64,000 nucleotides of DNA from Charina bottae (Eukaryota; Chordata; Lepidosauria; Squamata; Charinaidae): positions 81,582,798-81,646,797 of the forward strand of contig JALMGJ010000004.1 in NCBI GenBank assembly GCA_023362775.1. Direction: 5' to 3'. The notes below the pieces were generated by a model. That model searched no databases. It saw only the letters and a list, made by a program, of their open reading frames with translations, and was not told where the DNA came from. A program made the translations under genes and the position numbers. Positions 33,839 to 43,484 of this stretch are shown here, one piece after another. Position 1 is the stretch's first letter. Each line of letters opens with the position of its first letter.

Positions 33839-35420
33839 TACACTGCTCAAAAAAATAAAGGGAACACTGAAATAAGACATCCTAGATCTGAATGAATGAA
33901 ATATTCGTATTAATTACTTTGTTCATTACATAGTTGAATGTGCTGACAACAACATCACACAAAAAGCAATGGAAATCAAATGTAAGCAACCCCTGGAGGT
34001 CTGGATGTGGAGTTACACTCAAAATTAAAGTGGAAAAGAACACTACAGGCTGATCCAACGTTGATGTAATGTCCTTAAAACAAGTCAAAATGAGGCTCAG
34101 TAGTGTGTGTGGCCTCCACGTGCCTGTATGACCTCCCTACAACGCCTGGGCATGCTCCTGATGAGGTGGCGGATGGTCTCCTGAGGGATCTCCTCCCACA
34201 CCTGGACTAAAGCATCCCACAACTCCTGGACAGTCTGTGGTGCAACGTGGCGTTGGTGGATGGAGCGAGACATGATGTCCCAGATGTGCTCAATTGGATT
34301 CAGGTCTGGGGAACGGGCGGGCCAGTCCATAGCATCAATGCCTTCGTCTTGCAGGAACTGCTGGCACACTCCAGCCACATGAGGTCTAGCATTGTCTTGC
34401 ATTAGGAGGAACCCAGGGCCAACCGCACCAGCATATGGTCTCACAAGGGGTCTGAGGATCTCATCTCGGTACCTAATGGCAGTCAGGCTACCTCTGGCGA
34501 GCACATGGAGGGCTGTGCGGCCCCCTAAAGAAATGCCACCCCACACCATTACTGACCCACTGCCAAACCGGTCATGCTGGAGGATGTTGCAGGCAGCAGA
34601 ACGTTCTCCACGGTGTCTCCAGACCCTGTCACGTCTGTCACATGTGCTCAGTGTGAACCTGCTTTCATCTGTGAAGAGCACAGGGCGCCAGTGGCGAAGT
34701 TGCCAATCTTGTGTTCCCTGGCAAATGCCAAACGTCCTGCACGGTGTTGGGCTGTAAGCACAACCCCCACCTGTGGACGTCGGGCCCTCATACCACCCTC
34801 ATGGAGTCTGTTTCTGACGGTTTGAGCAGCCACACACACATTTGTGGCCCACTGGAGGTCATTTTGCAGGGCTCTGGCAGTGCTCCTCCTGTCCCTCCTT
34901 GCACAAAGGCGGAGGTAGCGGTCCTGCTGCTGGGTTGTTGCCCTCCTACGGCCTCCTCCACATCTCCTGATGTACTGACCTGTCTCCTGGTAGCGCCTCC
35001 ATGCTCTGGACACTACGCTGACAGACACAGCAAACCTTCTTGCCACAGCTCGCATTGATGTGCCATCCTGGATGAGCTGCACTACCTGAGCCACTTGTGT
35101 GGGTTGTAGACTCCGTCTCATGCTACCACTAGAGTGGATGCACCGCCAGCATTCAAACGTGACCAAACCATCAGCCAGAAAGCATAGGAACTGAGAAGTG
35201 GTCTGTGGTCACCACCTGCAGATCCACTCCTTTACTGGGGCTGTCTTGCTAACTGCCTATGCTTTCCACCTGTTGTCTATTCCATGTGCACAACAGCATG
35301 TGAAATTGATTGTCAATCAGTGTTACTACCTAAGTGGACAGTTTGATTTCACAGACGTGTGATTGACTTGGACTTACATTGTGTTGTTTCAGTGTTCCCT
35401 TTATTTTTTTGAGCAGCTTA
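33839..35420 (-). mobile_element. Tc1-like DNA transposon, near complete
   Basis: TA dinucleotides at 33839-33840 and 35419-35420 are the expected Tc1/mariner target duplication. The termini are inverted repeats of about 32 bp (left cactgctcaaaaaaataaag, then ggaacactgaaa; the right end is the same in reverse complement except for its first two or three bases). The element spans 33841-35418, 1578 bp, a normal size for Tc1. It encodes one transposase on the minus strand. The ends and coding region are well preserved, so it is a young insertion. It could also act as a source of ends for MITEs. Confidence 0.95.
34097..35118 (-). pseudogene. Tc1-like transposase with one frameshift
   Basis: The N-terminal part (starting at MRRSLQPTQ, about 35118) has a paired-like helix-turn-helix ([21 protein letters not shown]), an arginine-rich hinge GGGRRRATT and a second helix-rich DNA-binding part ([15 protein letters not shown]). 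The catalytic part (34681-34097) has the DDE triad: Asp in LFTDESRF, Asp in MQDNARPH and Glu in SPDLNPIEHIWD with 34 residues between the last two (D34E, the Tc1 signature), plus VMVWGGIS. Near 34690, after AFAREH, one or two bases are missing, so the two halves lie in different frames. No other stop is seen. A complete Tc1 transposase is about 340 residues and acts by cut-and-paste at TA sites. Confidence 0.92.
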
Positions 35421-35807
35421 TATTATTGTGCTTTTTCCCCTCAATATATCCATAATATGTATGGTTGTAAATTGTAGTCTATTTCAAAACACAAAAAAAT
35501 GAAAAAAAAAATTTTTTTAAAAATTTGGTCACTATAACATATGAATGAATGAGTGTTTGTTTATTCGGTCAATGACCAGCAACCTAAAATTAATAAAAAT
35601 AACAATCAAAATCAAACTAATCAATTAAATACAATTATACATAGGTAACTACAGGATAAAACTATAAATTTAGACAATTATATTGTCTATTACAATAACA
35701 TAAATAATAGTGAATTGTATGATCAAACCACAAATAACATTTCTAATGAATCTACTAACTAATATCTGATAAATGTAATATGATGATGTATTTTAAAATG
35801 ATGTATA
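35421..35807. other. Unassigned AT-rich DNA
   Basis: gtttgtttattcggtcaatg at about 35556, reversed, reads like a LINE 3' end with an AATAAA signal (gaccgaataaacaaac), but I cannot name the family. The rest is A/T-rich with no gene. Confidence 0.35.
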
Positions 35808-36107
35808 GAAGGTATATCACTCCAAATACATTGTCGAAAATGAATAACAACATGTCAAATAGATGTTGGAAATGTAAAAGGGAAGTTGGTACTTTTTTTC
35901 GCTTGTGGTGGATGTGTCAAAAAACAAAAAGTTTCTGAGACAAAATACATGAAATTATAGGTAAAATAATACAAGAAGATATTAAAAAAGAACCGGAACT
36001 TTATTTACTGGGATTTATTGGATCAGATCTACACAAGAAACATGGAAAATTACTATTATATTTAATTACCGCTGCAGGAATTATATATGCTAAACATTGG
36101 AAAGAAG

Positions 36108-36185
36108 ACTACTGCCCAGAGTCTGCCATGGTAGAGATGGGCGGGGATAAATCCAAATTATAAATAAATAAATAAATAAATAAAT
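36108..36185 (+). mobile_element. About 80-bp L2 3' end inserted in the L1
   Basis: tgcccagagtctgccatggt, gagatgggcggggataaatc and AAAT units form a minimal L2 3' end. It sits between KHWKE and PDMEEW of the L1 frame, so it inserted after the L1. No clear TSD. Confidence 0.75.
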
Positions 36186-36417
36186 ACCCGACATGGAAGA
36201 ATGGATTATAAAAGTGATGGACTTAGCACAGATGGCTAAATTGACTGATCAACTAAATGATAAAAATGTGGATGAGTTTAACTCTTGTTGGAAACCTTTT
36301 TACAAATTTATAGAAAAAACACAAAAAATTCAATTGGAAATTTAATGTAATTAAGAAAGTCGCAAAGTTGGTTTATAAATACATAAATAATTTTTGGATG
36401 AGAAAGTAGGAAGTCAC

Positions 36418-36665
36418 ACATGTTATGTTATGTTATGTTATGTTATGTTATGTTATGTTATGTTATATGTTATGTTATGTTATGTTATGTTATGTTATGT
36501 TATGTTATGTTATGTTATGTTATGTTATATGTTATATTATGTTATGTTATGTTATGTTATGTTATGTTATGTTATGTTATGTTATGTTATATGTTATGTT
36601 ATGTTATGTTATGTTATGTTATGTTATGTTGTTACGTTACGTTATGTTAGTTTATGTTATGTTAT
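36418..36665 (+). repeat. (ATGTT)n pentanucleotide array, about 250 bp
   Basis: About 50 units of TTATG with occasional ATATG length variants (near 36464, 36529-36536 and 36589) and a degenerate right end. Because the 5-bp period is read in threes, it yields open frames rich in CYVML in all three plus frames. These are artefacts. Confidence 0.97.
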
Positions 36666-36800
36666 GTAATATTATGTAAAGTTATTTTAATATTAAAATA
36701 AAAATTTATATTAAAAAAATGTAATATACCTCAAAACTAATTTTATCACATTGGTTGAATAGAAGTAATAATCATAAAATGTATAAAACCTGCCTTGTTT

Positions 36801-36801
<1 letters not shown>

Positions 36802-36843
<42 letters not shown>
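36802..36843 (+). repeat. (ATT)n microsatellite
   Basis: About 14 units of ATT, nearly perfect. Confidence 0.95.
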
Positions 36844-36844
<1 letters not shown>

Positions 36845-36895
36845 AAAGAAAATACATACTCAGGACAAATACCCATGTAATAGTTAAAATACAGT

Positions 36896-37240
36896 AAAAT
36901 ATGGGATGTGCGGGTTTGATGGCTCAGTGGTTAAGATACCAGGCTTGTTGATTGGAAGGTCAGCAGTTCGAGACCCAAGCACTGCGTGACGGAGTGAGCT
37001 CCCGCACTCGCCCCAGCTCTTGCCAACCTAGCAATTTGAAAGCATGCAATGCAAGTAGATAAATAGGTACCACTATGGTGGGATGGTAACAGCATTCCGT
37101 GAACGTCATGCCAGCTACATGACTGTGGAAGCATCTTCGGACAGCGCTGGCTCTTCAGCTAAGAAGATGAGCACCGCCCCCTAGAGTCGGACACAACTGT
37201 GCAGGGGAAAACCTTTACCTTTTTTAAAAAAATATGGGAT
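36896..37240 (+). mobile_element. Sauria-type SINE with 12-bp TSD
   Basis: aaaatatgggat at 36896-36907 and 37229-37240 flanks a SINE of about 320 bp. The tRNA-like head has box A tggctcagtgg (36920-36930) and box B agttcgagacc (36965-36975). The body includes gagtgagctcccgcactcgc, cagcgctggctcttcagcta and gagcaccgccccctagagtc. The 3' end (gtcggacacaactgtgcagg, acctttacct) resembles the BovB end, which fits BovB mobilisation known for Sauria SINEs. Confidence 0.93.
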
Positions 37241-37365
37241 AATATTATAAAGAAGTTGGTAATGATCAATGATGGATATTATTATTATCAATATTATTAT
37301 TTTATGTTTGTTTTTCTTTTTCTCTGTTATTAATTAAAAAGCAATAAAATTATTTTAAAAAAGGA
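37241..37365 (+). mobile_element. L1-like 3' UTR tail
   Basis: tttgtttttctttttctctg and ttaaaaagcaataaaattat match the L1 3' UTR at 7.4 kb. The Sauria SINE at 36908-37228 probably split this older fragment from sequence to its left. Confidence 0.5.
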
Positions 37366-38097
37366 TGTATATACCCATAGCATGAGGAGTAATGGTGTCC
37401 ATCCCCATCCCCCATCCCCCCCCCCCCAATATGTTGTTCTTTTTAGTTTTAGAGTTGAATCAGAATGCGGCTTTTCTGAGGACAGAGAAAACTCGCGGTC
37501 TTAGCGAATCTTATACTAGTAGAATCTTTATAAAATTAGTTCGCTTCTGGTATCATTGCTTCCTCATAAATGAGCAGCAGTTCTTTCAGTTGCCTCTGTC
37601 ATATGGTCATACCCTCTCTGAAAATGGTAATTTCATATACCTTCCTTAGGAAACTGCTAAATGAAACACATTAAAGGAAACTAATCACACCATCCTGTCA
37701 TATTTTGGCACAGTGACCTGAATTAAATATATGGCCGACTTCCTGTTGTAATGAAATGATTTTGTAAAGTTCTGATTAGTTTGAGAACCTTTGTTGAAGA
37801 TCCTTTGCTTAATCTCCAATTTTGCATTACCATAAATCGTGGCTATATCATCTAAGGAGAAGCAATATTATAACATTTTTTCCTAAGTCTCTTTTACAGA
37901 AATAACATAAATTATCCTCCAAATACAAGATAATAAATCCTGTACATAAGAATGTGGTTTTAGTCAAAAATAATAGTAATAAAAATTGTTCATTGAGTGG
38001 ATTCAATAATGTTTAGCCTGATCTTAGTGTAGTGAACTGTATTTGTATTTGAGTGAAATGAGAGGTCTGGGATAGAACTTTTAATCTTTTATTAGAC
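37366..38097. other. Unassigned DNA
   Basis: A poly-C run (about 37416-37428) but no gene or recognised element. Confidence 0.4.
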
Positions 38098-38455
38098 TGA
38101 GTCCAGATTAAGGGTAAAGGTTCTCCCTGCAAAGTTGTGCAGTCGTGTCCGACTCTAGGGACTGGTGCTCATCTCCGTTTGTTAGCCGAAGAGCCAGCAT
38201 TGTCCAAAGACGCTTCCACAGTCATGTGGCCGGCATGACGCGCGTGGAATGCTGTTACCTTCCCACCGAACTGGTAGCTATTAATCTACTTGCATTTGCA
38301 TGCTTTCAAATTGCTAGGTTGGCAAGAGCTGGGGCTAGTGCGGGAGCTCACTCCATCACGCGGGGCTAGGGATTCGAACCTCTGAACTTGCAATCTTCCG
38401 ATTAACAAGCCTGGCATCTTACCCGCTGAGCCACCATGCCCCCTGAGTCCAGATT
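38098..38455 (-). mobile_element. Sauria-type SINE with 12-bp TSD
   Basis: tgagtccagatt at 38098-38109 and 38444-38455 gives precise borders (element 38110-38443). On the minus strand the head reads gggggcatggtggctcagcg (box A) and continues with a tRNA-like region, the same body as the 36.9-kb copy, and an end with gagtcggacacgactgcaca and acctttaccctt. A complete copy. Confidence 0.93.
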
Positions 38456-38950
38456 GGTAACATCTTTATAAGGACCTAGCCATGCTGAACATGCTCTACA
38501 CGGGGCTGCCTTTGAGGAGTATTTGAGGTACATTGGCTACCAGTATGCTTCCAGGTGCAATTTAAGGTGCTGGTGGTTATCTTTAAAGCTCTTCATGGTT
38601 TGGGGCCAGGTTACTTATGGGACCATATCTCCCCAGGGCTGTCTATACATCCTGTTAGATCCAGTAGGAAAGGCATGCTCTGAGTCCCATCTGCGAGGTC
38701 ATCTGTTGGGACCAGGAGGAGAGCCTTTTCTGACATGGTGTCTGCCGTCTGGAACATCATCCCACCAGAAATCAGACTTGCCCCAATACTGCTGGCCATT
38801 CACAAGGCACTAAAAACATAACTCTGCCATCAAACCTGCTATTTGTATGTTAATTCAATTGTTTTTATTGTTTTTACTCTGTTTTAATAGTTATCTGCCC
38901 AGAGTCATATATATGACTCTGGGCAGATATATGGGTGGCCTATAAATGTA
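38456..38950 (+). mobile_element. L2 LINE 3' fragment
   Basis: ctacacggggctgcctttga, tgcaatttaaggtgctggtg and ctcttcatggtttggggcca parallel YTGLPL, VQFKVLVVIFKALHGLGPGY of L2. The frame is broken. The 3' UTR contains a 38-bp perfect palindrome (38892-38929) and ends in the AAAT units that start the next microsatellite. Confidence 0.8.

Positions 38951-39043
<93 letters not shown>
38951..39043 (+). repeat. (AAAT)n-(AAAG)n compound microsatellite
   Basis: About 11 AAAT units change to about 12 AAAG units. It grew from the L2 tail directly upstream. Confidence 0.95.
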
Positions 39044-39044
<1 letters not shown>

Positions 39045-39242
39045 CCAAAGATTAGACAAAAACCCACAATGATTGCTGCAGTTATATCAGGAAAAAAAGA
39101 AAAGAAATGAGTATTTGCAGATTATAAATCAAATGTGCATTGCAAAATACAAAAAAAATGCCAAGGTACTTAAAGAATTTGACAGAAATATTAGGTATGT
39201 TCACCACCTTGAATGATTCTCTCACTCTCACTCTTTGAGCAG

Positions 39243-39291
<49 letters not shown>
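39243..39291 (+). repeat. (AAT)n microsatellite
   Basis: About 16 AAT units. Encodes meaningless Asn or Tyr/Ile runs. Confidence 0.95.
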
Positions 39292-39292
<1 letters not shown>

Positions 39293-39293
<1 letters not shown>

Positions 39294-39660
39294 CCTGGAG
39301 ACAGGAGAAGAGAAGAGAAGAGAAAGAACTGGAGAAAATCACAAAATACAAAGACCTGCAAATAGAAGTACAAAGACTGTGACAAAAGAAATCAAAAATA
39401 GTACCAATAGTAATAGGCGACTTGGGTGCAATTTCAAAACATCTGGAGCACCACTTGAACACCATCGGGATTGACAAAATCACCATCAATCAATTGCAAA
39501 AAGCAACTTTACTTGGAACAGCTTACATCCTGCAATGATACCTTTAACATCATCAAACAACAACATCTGCCTATCCCAGGTCCTTGGGAAGGACTCGATA
39601 GGTGGATAAAAATGCTAAAACCAGTCTAAATATCTGGCTGACTGTGTGACCAACAATAAA
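39293..39660 (+). mobile_element. C-terminal fragment of a non-LTR element, possibly R4/Dong-like
   Basis: With frame changes, the translation reads YKDLQIEVQ, KKSKIVPIVIG.LGAISKHLEQHL, IGIDKITINQLQKATLLGTAYILR. This pattern (VPVVIGALGxxxKxLxxHL..LQKxxLLGTAxILR) is one I associate with the C-terminal end of R4/Dong-type or related LINEs. No RT or restriction-like endonuclease remains, so the family call is tentative. Confidence 0.45.
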
Positions 39661-40026
39661 TAATTGTTTCAGCAATTTTATTTCAGCATTTAACAATATA
39701 AGGTCCATTTTAAGGTCTTAGACTTCCTTACAAAAAATAATATTTTAGTTTTATAACAGTTTATTGACAGTGATTGCCTTTACAACAGACGGAAAAATCT
39801 GAATACCCTTCTCAAATCTATTTGAGTTTGTTAAAGTATACAGCAACTCTGTATAGAATATGCTGAGGTCTGCCTAGAAGCAGCTTAGGAAAGTGGTATT
39901 TTTGCTATGTTAATATAAAATAATATAATTAGTATAATAATTAAGTAGTAGTGTTGCAGATTTGCTGCTAAATGCATTTACCACATTTCAAGAGTTGTAA
40001 ATTGTTATGTTTGTATAAAAGGAGCA
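39661..40026. other. Unassigned AT-rich DNA
   Basis: Nothing recognised. Confidence 0.4.
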
Positions 40027-40053
40027 AAATAATTTTTATTTTTATTTTTTATT

Positions 40054-40092
<39 letters not shown>

Positions 40093-40588
40093 TATTGATA
40101 TTTATACCCCGCCTATCCCCTCCCTAACGGAGGACTCTAGGTGGCTTACATACACATATACATTTCACGTTATACATTTCATATTATACATTTTCAATTT
40201 AACCGCGTGCTAAGGGAAGGGGTAAGGGAACCGACTCTTCCGAGGCTACTTGGACTACAAGCCCCACAATGCTTGCATTGGAGTCGGCTGCCGATGTCCT
40301 GTAGATGAAGCTGCTTTTTCCGGGATCTGTCATAGCCACCGCCGTTTCAAAGATCTTCCGTTTGGTGGGCAACCCCCGACAGGACGCCAGCAATTTTACC
40401 CACTTAAGGTGGTACCCATTTATCTACTCGCAAAGCTTTCGAACTGTTGGGTTGACAGGAGCTGGGACGAGCAACGAGAGCTCACCTCGTTGCGTGGGGA
40501 TTCGAACTGCCGACCTTCCGATCGGCAGTCTACAGCTCAGCGGTTTAACCCACTGAGCCACCGCGTCCCTTTTTAAATAATTTTTATT
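40027..40588 (-). mobile_element. Composite tRNA SINE with an L2-type tail, 14-bp TSD
   Basis: aaataatttttatt at 40027-40040 and 40575-40588 borders an insert of about 530 bp. On the minus strand the head ggacgcggtggctcagtggg carries box A and the following region box B (gcagttcgaatccc). The early body is Sauria-like (aggtgagctctcgttgctcg, gtagataaatgggtaccacc). The middle (about 40200-40380) is unlike the BovB-tailed copies. The 3' end (ggaggggataggcggggtat, then AAAT units) is L2-like. This is a Sauria-type head joined to a different body and tail. Confidence 0.8.
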
Positions 40589-41360
40589 CTATTTCTACAG
40601 AGTCCCTTTCCTAGATAAACCAGCCAAGCCATTTTACCAGCATATTTCAGAATATTCTAAGTGTTTATAAAAACTTACATTCTTTCTACAGTACTATGAA
40701 TTTTCATGACTCTTGCTGTAGGAAAAAAAAGGAGATTGGCAATTTAAATATATCCCCCCACCTCTCCACACATACACATATATCCATTTTGAGAGGTGTA
40801 TGGAACATCCTTTAGGTTCACACAAAGTACTATATGTGCTTTGTCAAAAATAAAATCTCAAAATGTTTTGCAGAATAGGTGAAGATTAATTATTACTGTT
40901 ATTGGTTTTTGAGATGCCTTCTTTACCCACATATAAATCATACACATGTAAGATCAGTCACTTTTGACAAAATGTTTGGACTTAGATTCAGCTGAGATCA
41001 ACCTTTAGTGTTTAATGGGGGAAAATGACAGTCAAACAATAAACAACATCTTTTTTTTCCAAAAAAGGAGTGAATTGTATCTTGAGGCTGGTGGCAACAA
41101 GATTTCCATTTCAGCACTGTTCATTGATTGAAGTCTCAGATGTCTGCTGTGAAGTTCACGAGGTGTAACATAAGACATGGATGTGCCTTGCAGCCATTTC
41201 AAAGATCAGTTAAAGGGGGAAGTTTAAGTCAGCAAGGGAAAAAGGATGTATGGAACGCAAAAAGCTAATATACTGGGGAAATAACCCGTTTTGCCTGGTC
41301 ATATGGACAATATAAATGATATAAATTACAAGACAAGTTTTTAATATGCTAAGAATGAAT
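40589..41360. other. Unassigned DNA
   Basis: No gene or recognised element. Confidence 0.4.
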
Positions 41361-41428
41361 GAATACACACACACACACACAGATATACATATACATACAT
41401 GCATACATACATACATACATACATACCT
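41361..41428 (+). repeat. (AC)n and (ATAC)n microsatellites
   Basis: About 10 AC units (41362-41382) and then ATAC/ATGC units (41387-41428), next to the 3' end of the following minus-strand SINE. The array continues its tail. Confidence 0.9.
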
Positions 41429-41429
41429 T

Positions 41430-41640
41430 CATACTCAGTCTTGACTCCTGGCAACTGCCTGGACAAGTCCACGCAGTTTTCTTGGCAAGATTTTTGAAGT
41501 GGTTTGCCATTGCCTGCTTCCTAGGGCTGAGAGAGACTGACTGGCCCAAGGTCACCCAGCTGGGTTTGTGCATAAGGTAGGACTAGAACTCACAGTCTCC
41601 TGGTTTATAGCCTGGTGCCTTAACCACTACACCAAACTGG
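41430..41640 (-). mobile_element. tRNA-derived squamate SINE (same family as 24.9 kb)
   Basis: The minus strand reads ccagtttggtgtagtggtta (box A), gagttctagtcc-like box B, cagctgggtgaccttgggcc, ttgccaagaaaactgcgtgg and the BovB-like end gagtcaagactgagtatgaa. The first few head bases are lost. A pentanucleotide array abuts the head and ATAC repeats abut the tail, so microsatellites bound it on both sides. Confidence 0.88.
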
Positions 41641-41727
41641 TAGATTAGATTAGATTAGATTAGATTAGATTAGATTAGATTAGATTAGATTAGATTAGAT
41701 TAGATTAGATTAGATTAGATTAGATTA
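41641..41727 (+). repeat. (TAGAT)n pentanucleotide array
   Basis: About 17 nearly perfect TAGAT units, beginning exactly where the SINE head (minus strand) ends. Confidence 0.97.
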
Positions 41728-42848
41728 AATAGCAAATTAAAAAGGTAAAACCAAACCAAAACAAAAAATGCTTAAAATTTAAAGTGAAAAAAAACCCGGT
41801 GGATTTGAGCAAAATGAAAAACCTAAAACTCAGATGAATGAAAAATAAACAACTGAAACTAGATCTAAATAAATAATATAATGCTGGAACCAAAACATAG
41901 CTCAAGTTCAGGAAGAACTAAAACAGAGGATTATGGTATTATCAAGAAAAATCTAGCAATATGGTGATCATTTAAATTAATATAAATACATTTTACAATT
42001 TAGAACAAATCATTATCAATTCTACAGGGATACTGGTTTTCAGTAGAATCTAAGTGGGAAAAAAAAGTTTGAATTTATTTATTTATTTAATCAAATTAAT
42101 CACCACCCAACACCCCCAAGTGAATTACTGGAGAGGACTCTGTGATACTGCCTTAGAACATAACAAGAGGGCATAATGGTTTTAAATTAATTTAAAGGAA
42201 AAAAAAATATGGAAATTTAACCATAACAAGAACTAGTTCAGAAGCGTTCAAAGAAAATCAAGAACTGCACCTGGTATTGATGAGTTGTATGGATTTTGAT
42301 TTAAATAACTAACCAGCCTACATATACAATTAGCTGATCAGTTTAATGTTGCACTAAGAAATAGACGAAATGAAACTGGGTGCTTATAGACTGTTGCTTA
42401 TAGACATTAAAAAGTTTGTTATGAAAAGCTACAAATATGATTCTTTTTTTGAGAAAGTCACATAATAGTAGTGAGAAGTTAATTATCTCTGCACCATTGA
42501 AAGATTCACAAGGAGATGAAAAGGCCTGGTTTTTTAATAAAATTTTAATAAGGTCCTACTTTTTCCTCTCCTTCCTATCTAAAGGGCATTCTTGGCTACA
42601 GAACGGATTGTTAATATGGATTCACAGGATCCAAAGCTTTCATTAAAATGACAAAAGCAGTATTGTGCCATTGTGATGCAAGCTTTGCACCTTTCATATA
42701 TGATTGAGACATCATCAGTACAAATACAAAAGGGATTGCATCAGGATGGTGTGACACTGCTTAATCATTTGCCCCTCCCCCACACCTTCTCCACAGTGAT
42801 GCCTCTTTTAACATAAAAATTTTCTCAGGTCCTTCTAAAATAACATGC
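41728..42848. other. Unassigned AT-rich DNA
   Basis: No gene. gcacctggtattgatgagtt at about 42270 faintly recalls an RT phrase (APGIDE), but no other motif supports it. Confidence 0.35.
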
Positions 42849-42849
42849 T

Positions 42850-42902
42850 CCATCCATCCATCCATCCATCCATCCATCCATCCATCCATCCATCCATCCA
42901 TC
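42850..42902 (+). repeat. (CCAT)n microsatellite
   Basis: About 13 perfect tetranucleotide units; encodes the WMDG repeats on the minus strand. Confidence 0.97.
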
Positions 42903-43484
42903 ATGGTGTGTGATGTTGTGATGCTGTCGTGATGTTGTGTCAAATAGACTTTACTTCCCTCTATTATCATGACATGCAAATATGAATTTTTCCTTAATTC
43001 ACCCTTCTTCCCCAGATGCTTTTAATAAAAGAAAATAATAATTGTTCTGGCAAGTTCAAGTAATGGTTGCACTGACTATTGTATTATACAGTATAACCTG
43101 CAAGAGACAGTATTTAATTACTGCTTGTGAGCTCAGAAGGCATAAGATTAATGAATAGATTCTCTTTTCAGAGAAAATCCAACAGAAGCAAATAAAATAT
43201 GCTAATTACAACTGGATTGAGATAATTACAAAGCATGTACTTTTATACAAAAGGCAAGTATGTGGAGCTTCATGTATGATGTATTCAGTGGATCCTATGA
43301 AGGATGACTTTTGAAATAAAATTAACTTCTAAAATTTTAATATGGCAATACATGATATATAGATGCAATCATCAATGGCAATACTGTAAGATACCTGAAA
43401 CATTGAGCTACTACTGCTACTTTGTAATATTAAAAAGTTGAGGAAAAAATCTGCAAGATTTAAGAGCTTCAAGAAAATTAAATA
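42903..43484. other. Unassigned AT-rich DNA
   Basis: Nothing recognised. Confidence 0.4.

Larger units (their letters stand above)
35808..36715 (+). mobile_element. 5'-truncated L1 LINE 3' end with nested L2 piece and a long (ATGTT)n array
   Basis: The broken frame reads NRCWKCKREVGTFF.LWWMC, KEPELYLLGFIGSD, LLYLITAAGIIYAKHWK and, after an 80-bp interruption, PDMEEWIIKVMDLAQMAKLTDQL..FNSCWKPFYKFIE. This is the C-terminal part of L1 ORF2. The 3' UTR holds a pentanucleotide array (36418-36665), and an A-rich end (ttaaaataaaaatttatatt) closes the element. RT and endonuclease are missing by truncation. Confidence 0.8.

Noticed and set aside
34392..35058. Plus-strand open frames over the Tc1 element
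   Set aside because: Antisense shadows of the transposase; no domain and no coding pattern on that strand.
36394..36679. Three overlapping open frames rich in Met, Leu, Cys, Tyr and Val
   Set aside because: They are translations of the (ATGTT)n array in all three frames, not genes.
36908..37000. tRNA gene
   Set aside because: Box A and box B are present, but the sequence continues into a SINE body with TSDs; the tRNA-like part is degenerate. The same applies at 24863, 38443, 40574, 41640 and 43504.
39235..39489. Open frames with poly-Asn, or poly-Ile/Tyr on the other strand
   Set aside because: Caused by the (AAT)n microsatellite at 39243-39291.
42230..42700. Possible reverse transcriptase fragment (APGIDE phrase)
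   Set aside because: A single short phrase without any second motif in order; not enough support.
42761..42979. Minus-strand frame with WMDG repeats
   Set aside because: Encoded by the (CCAT)n microsatellite.
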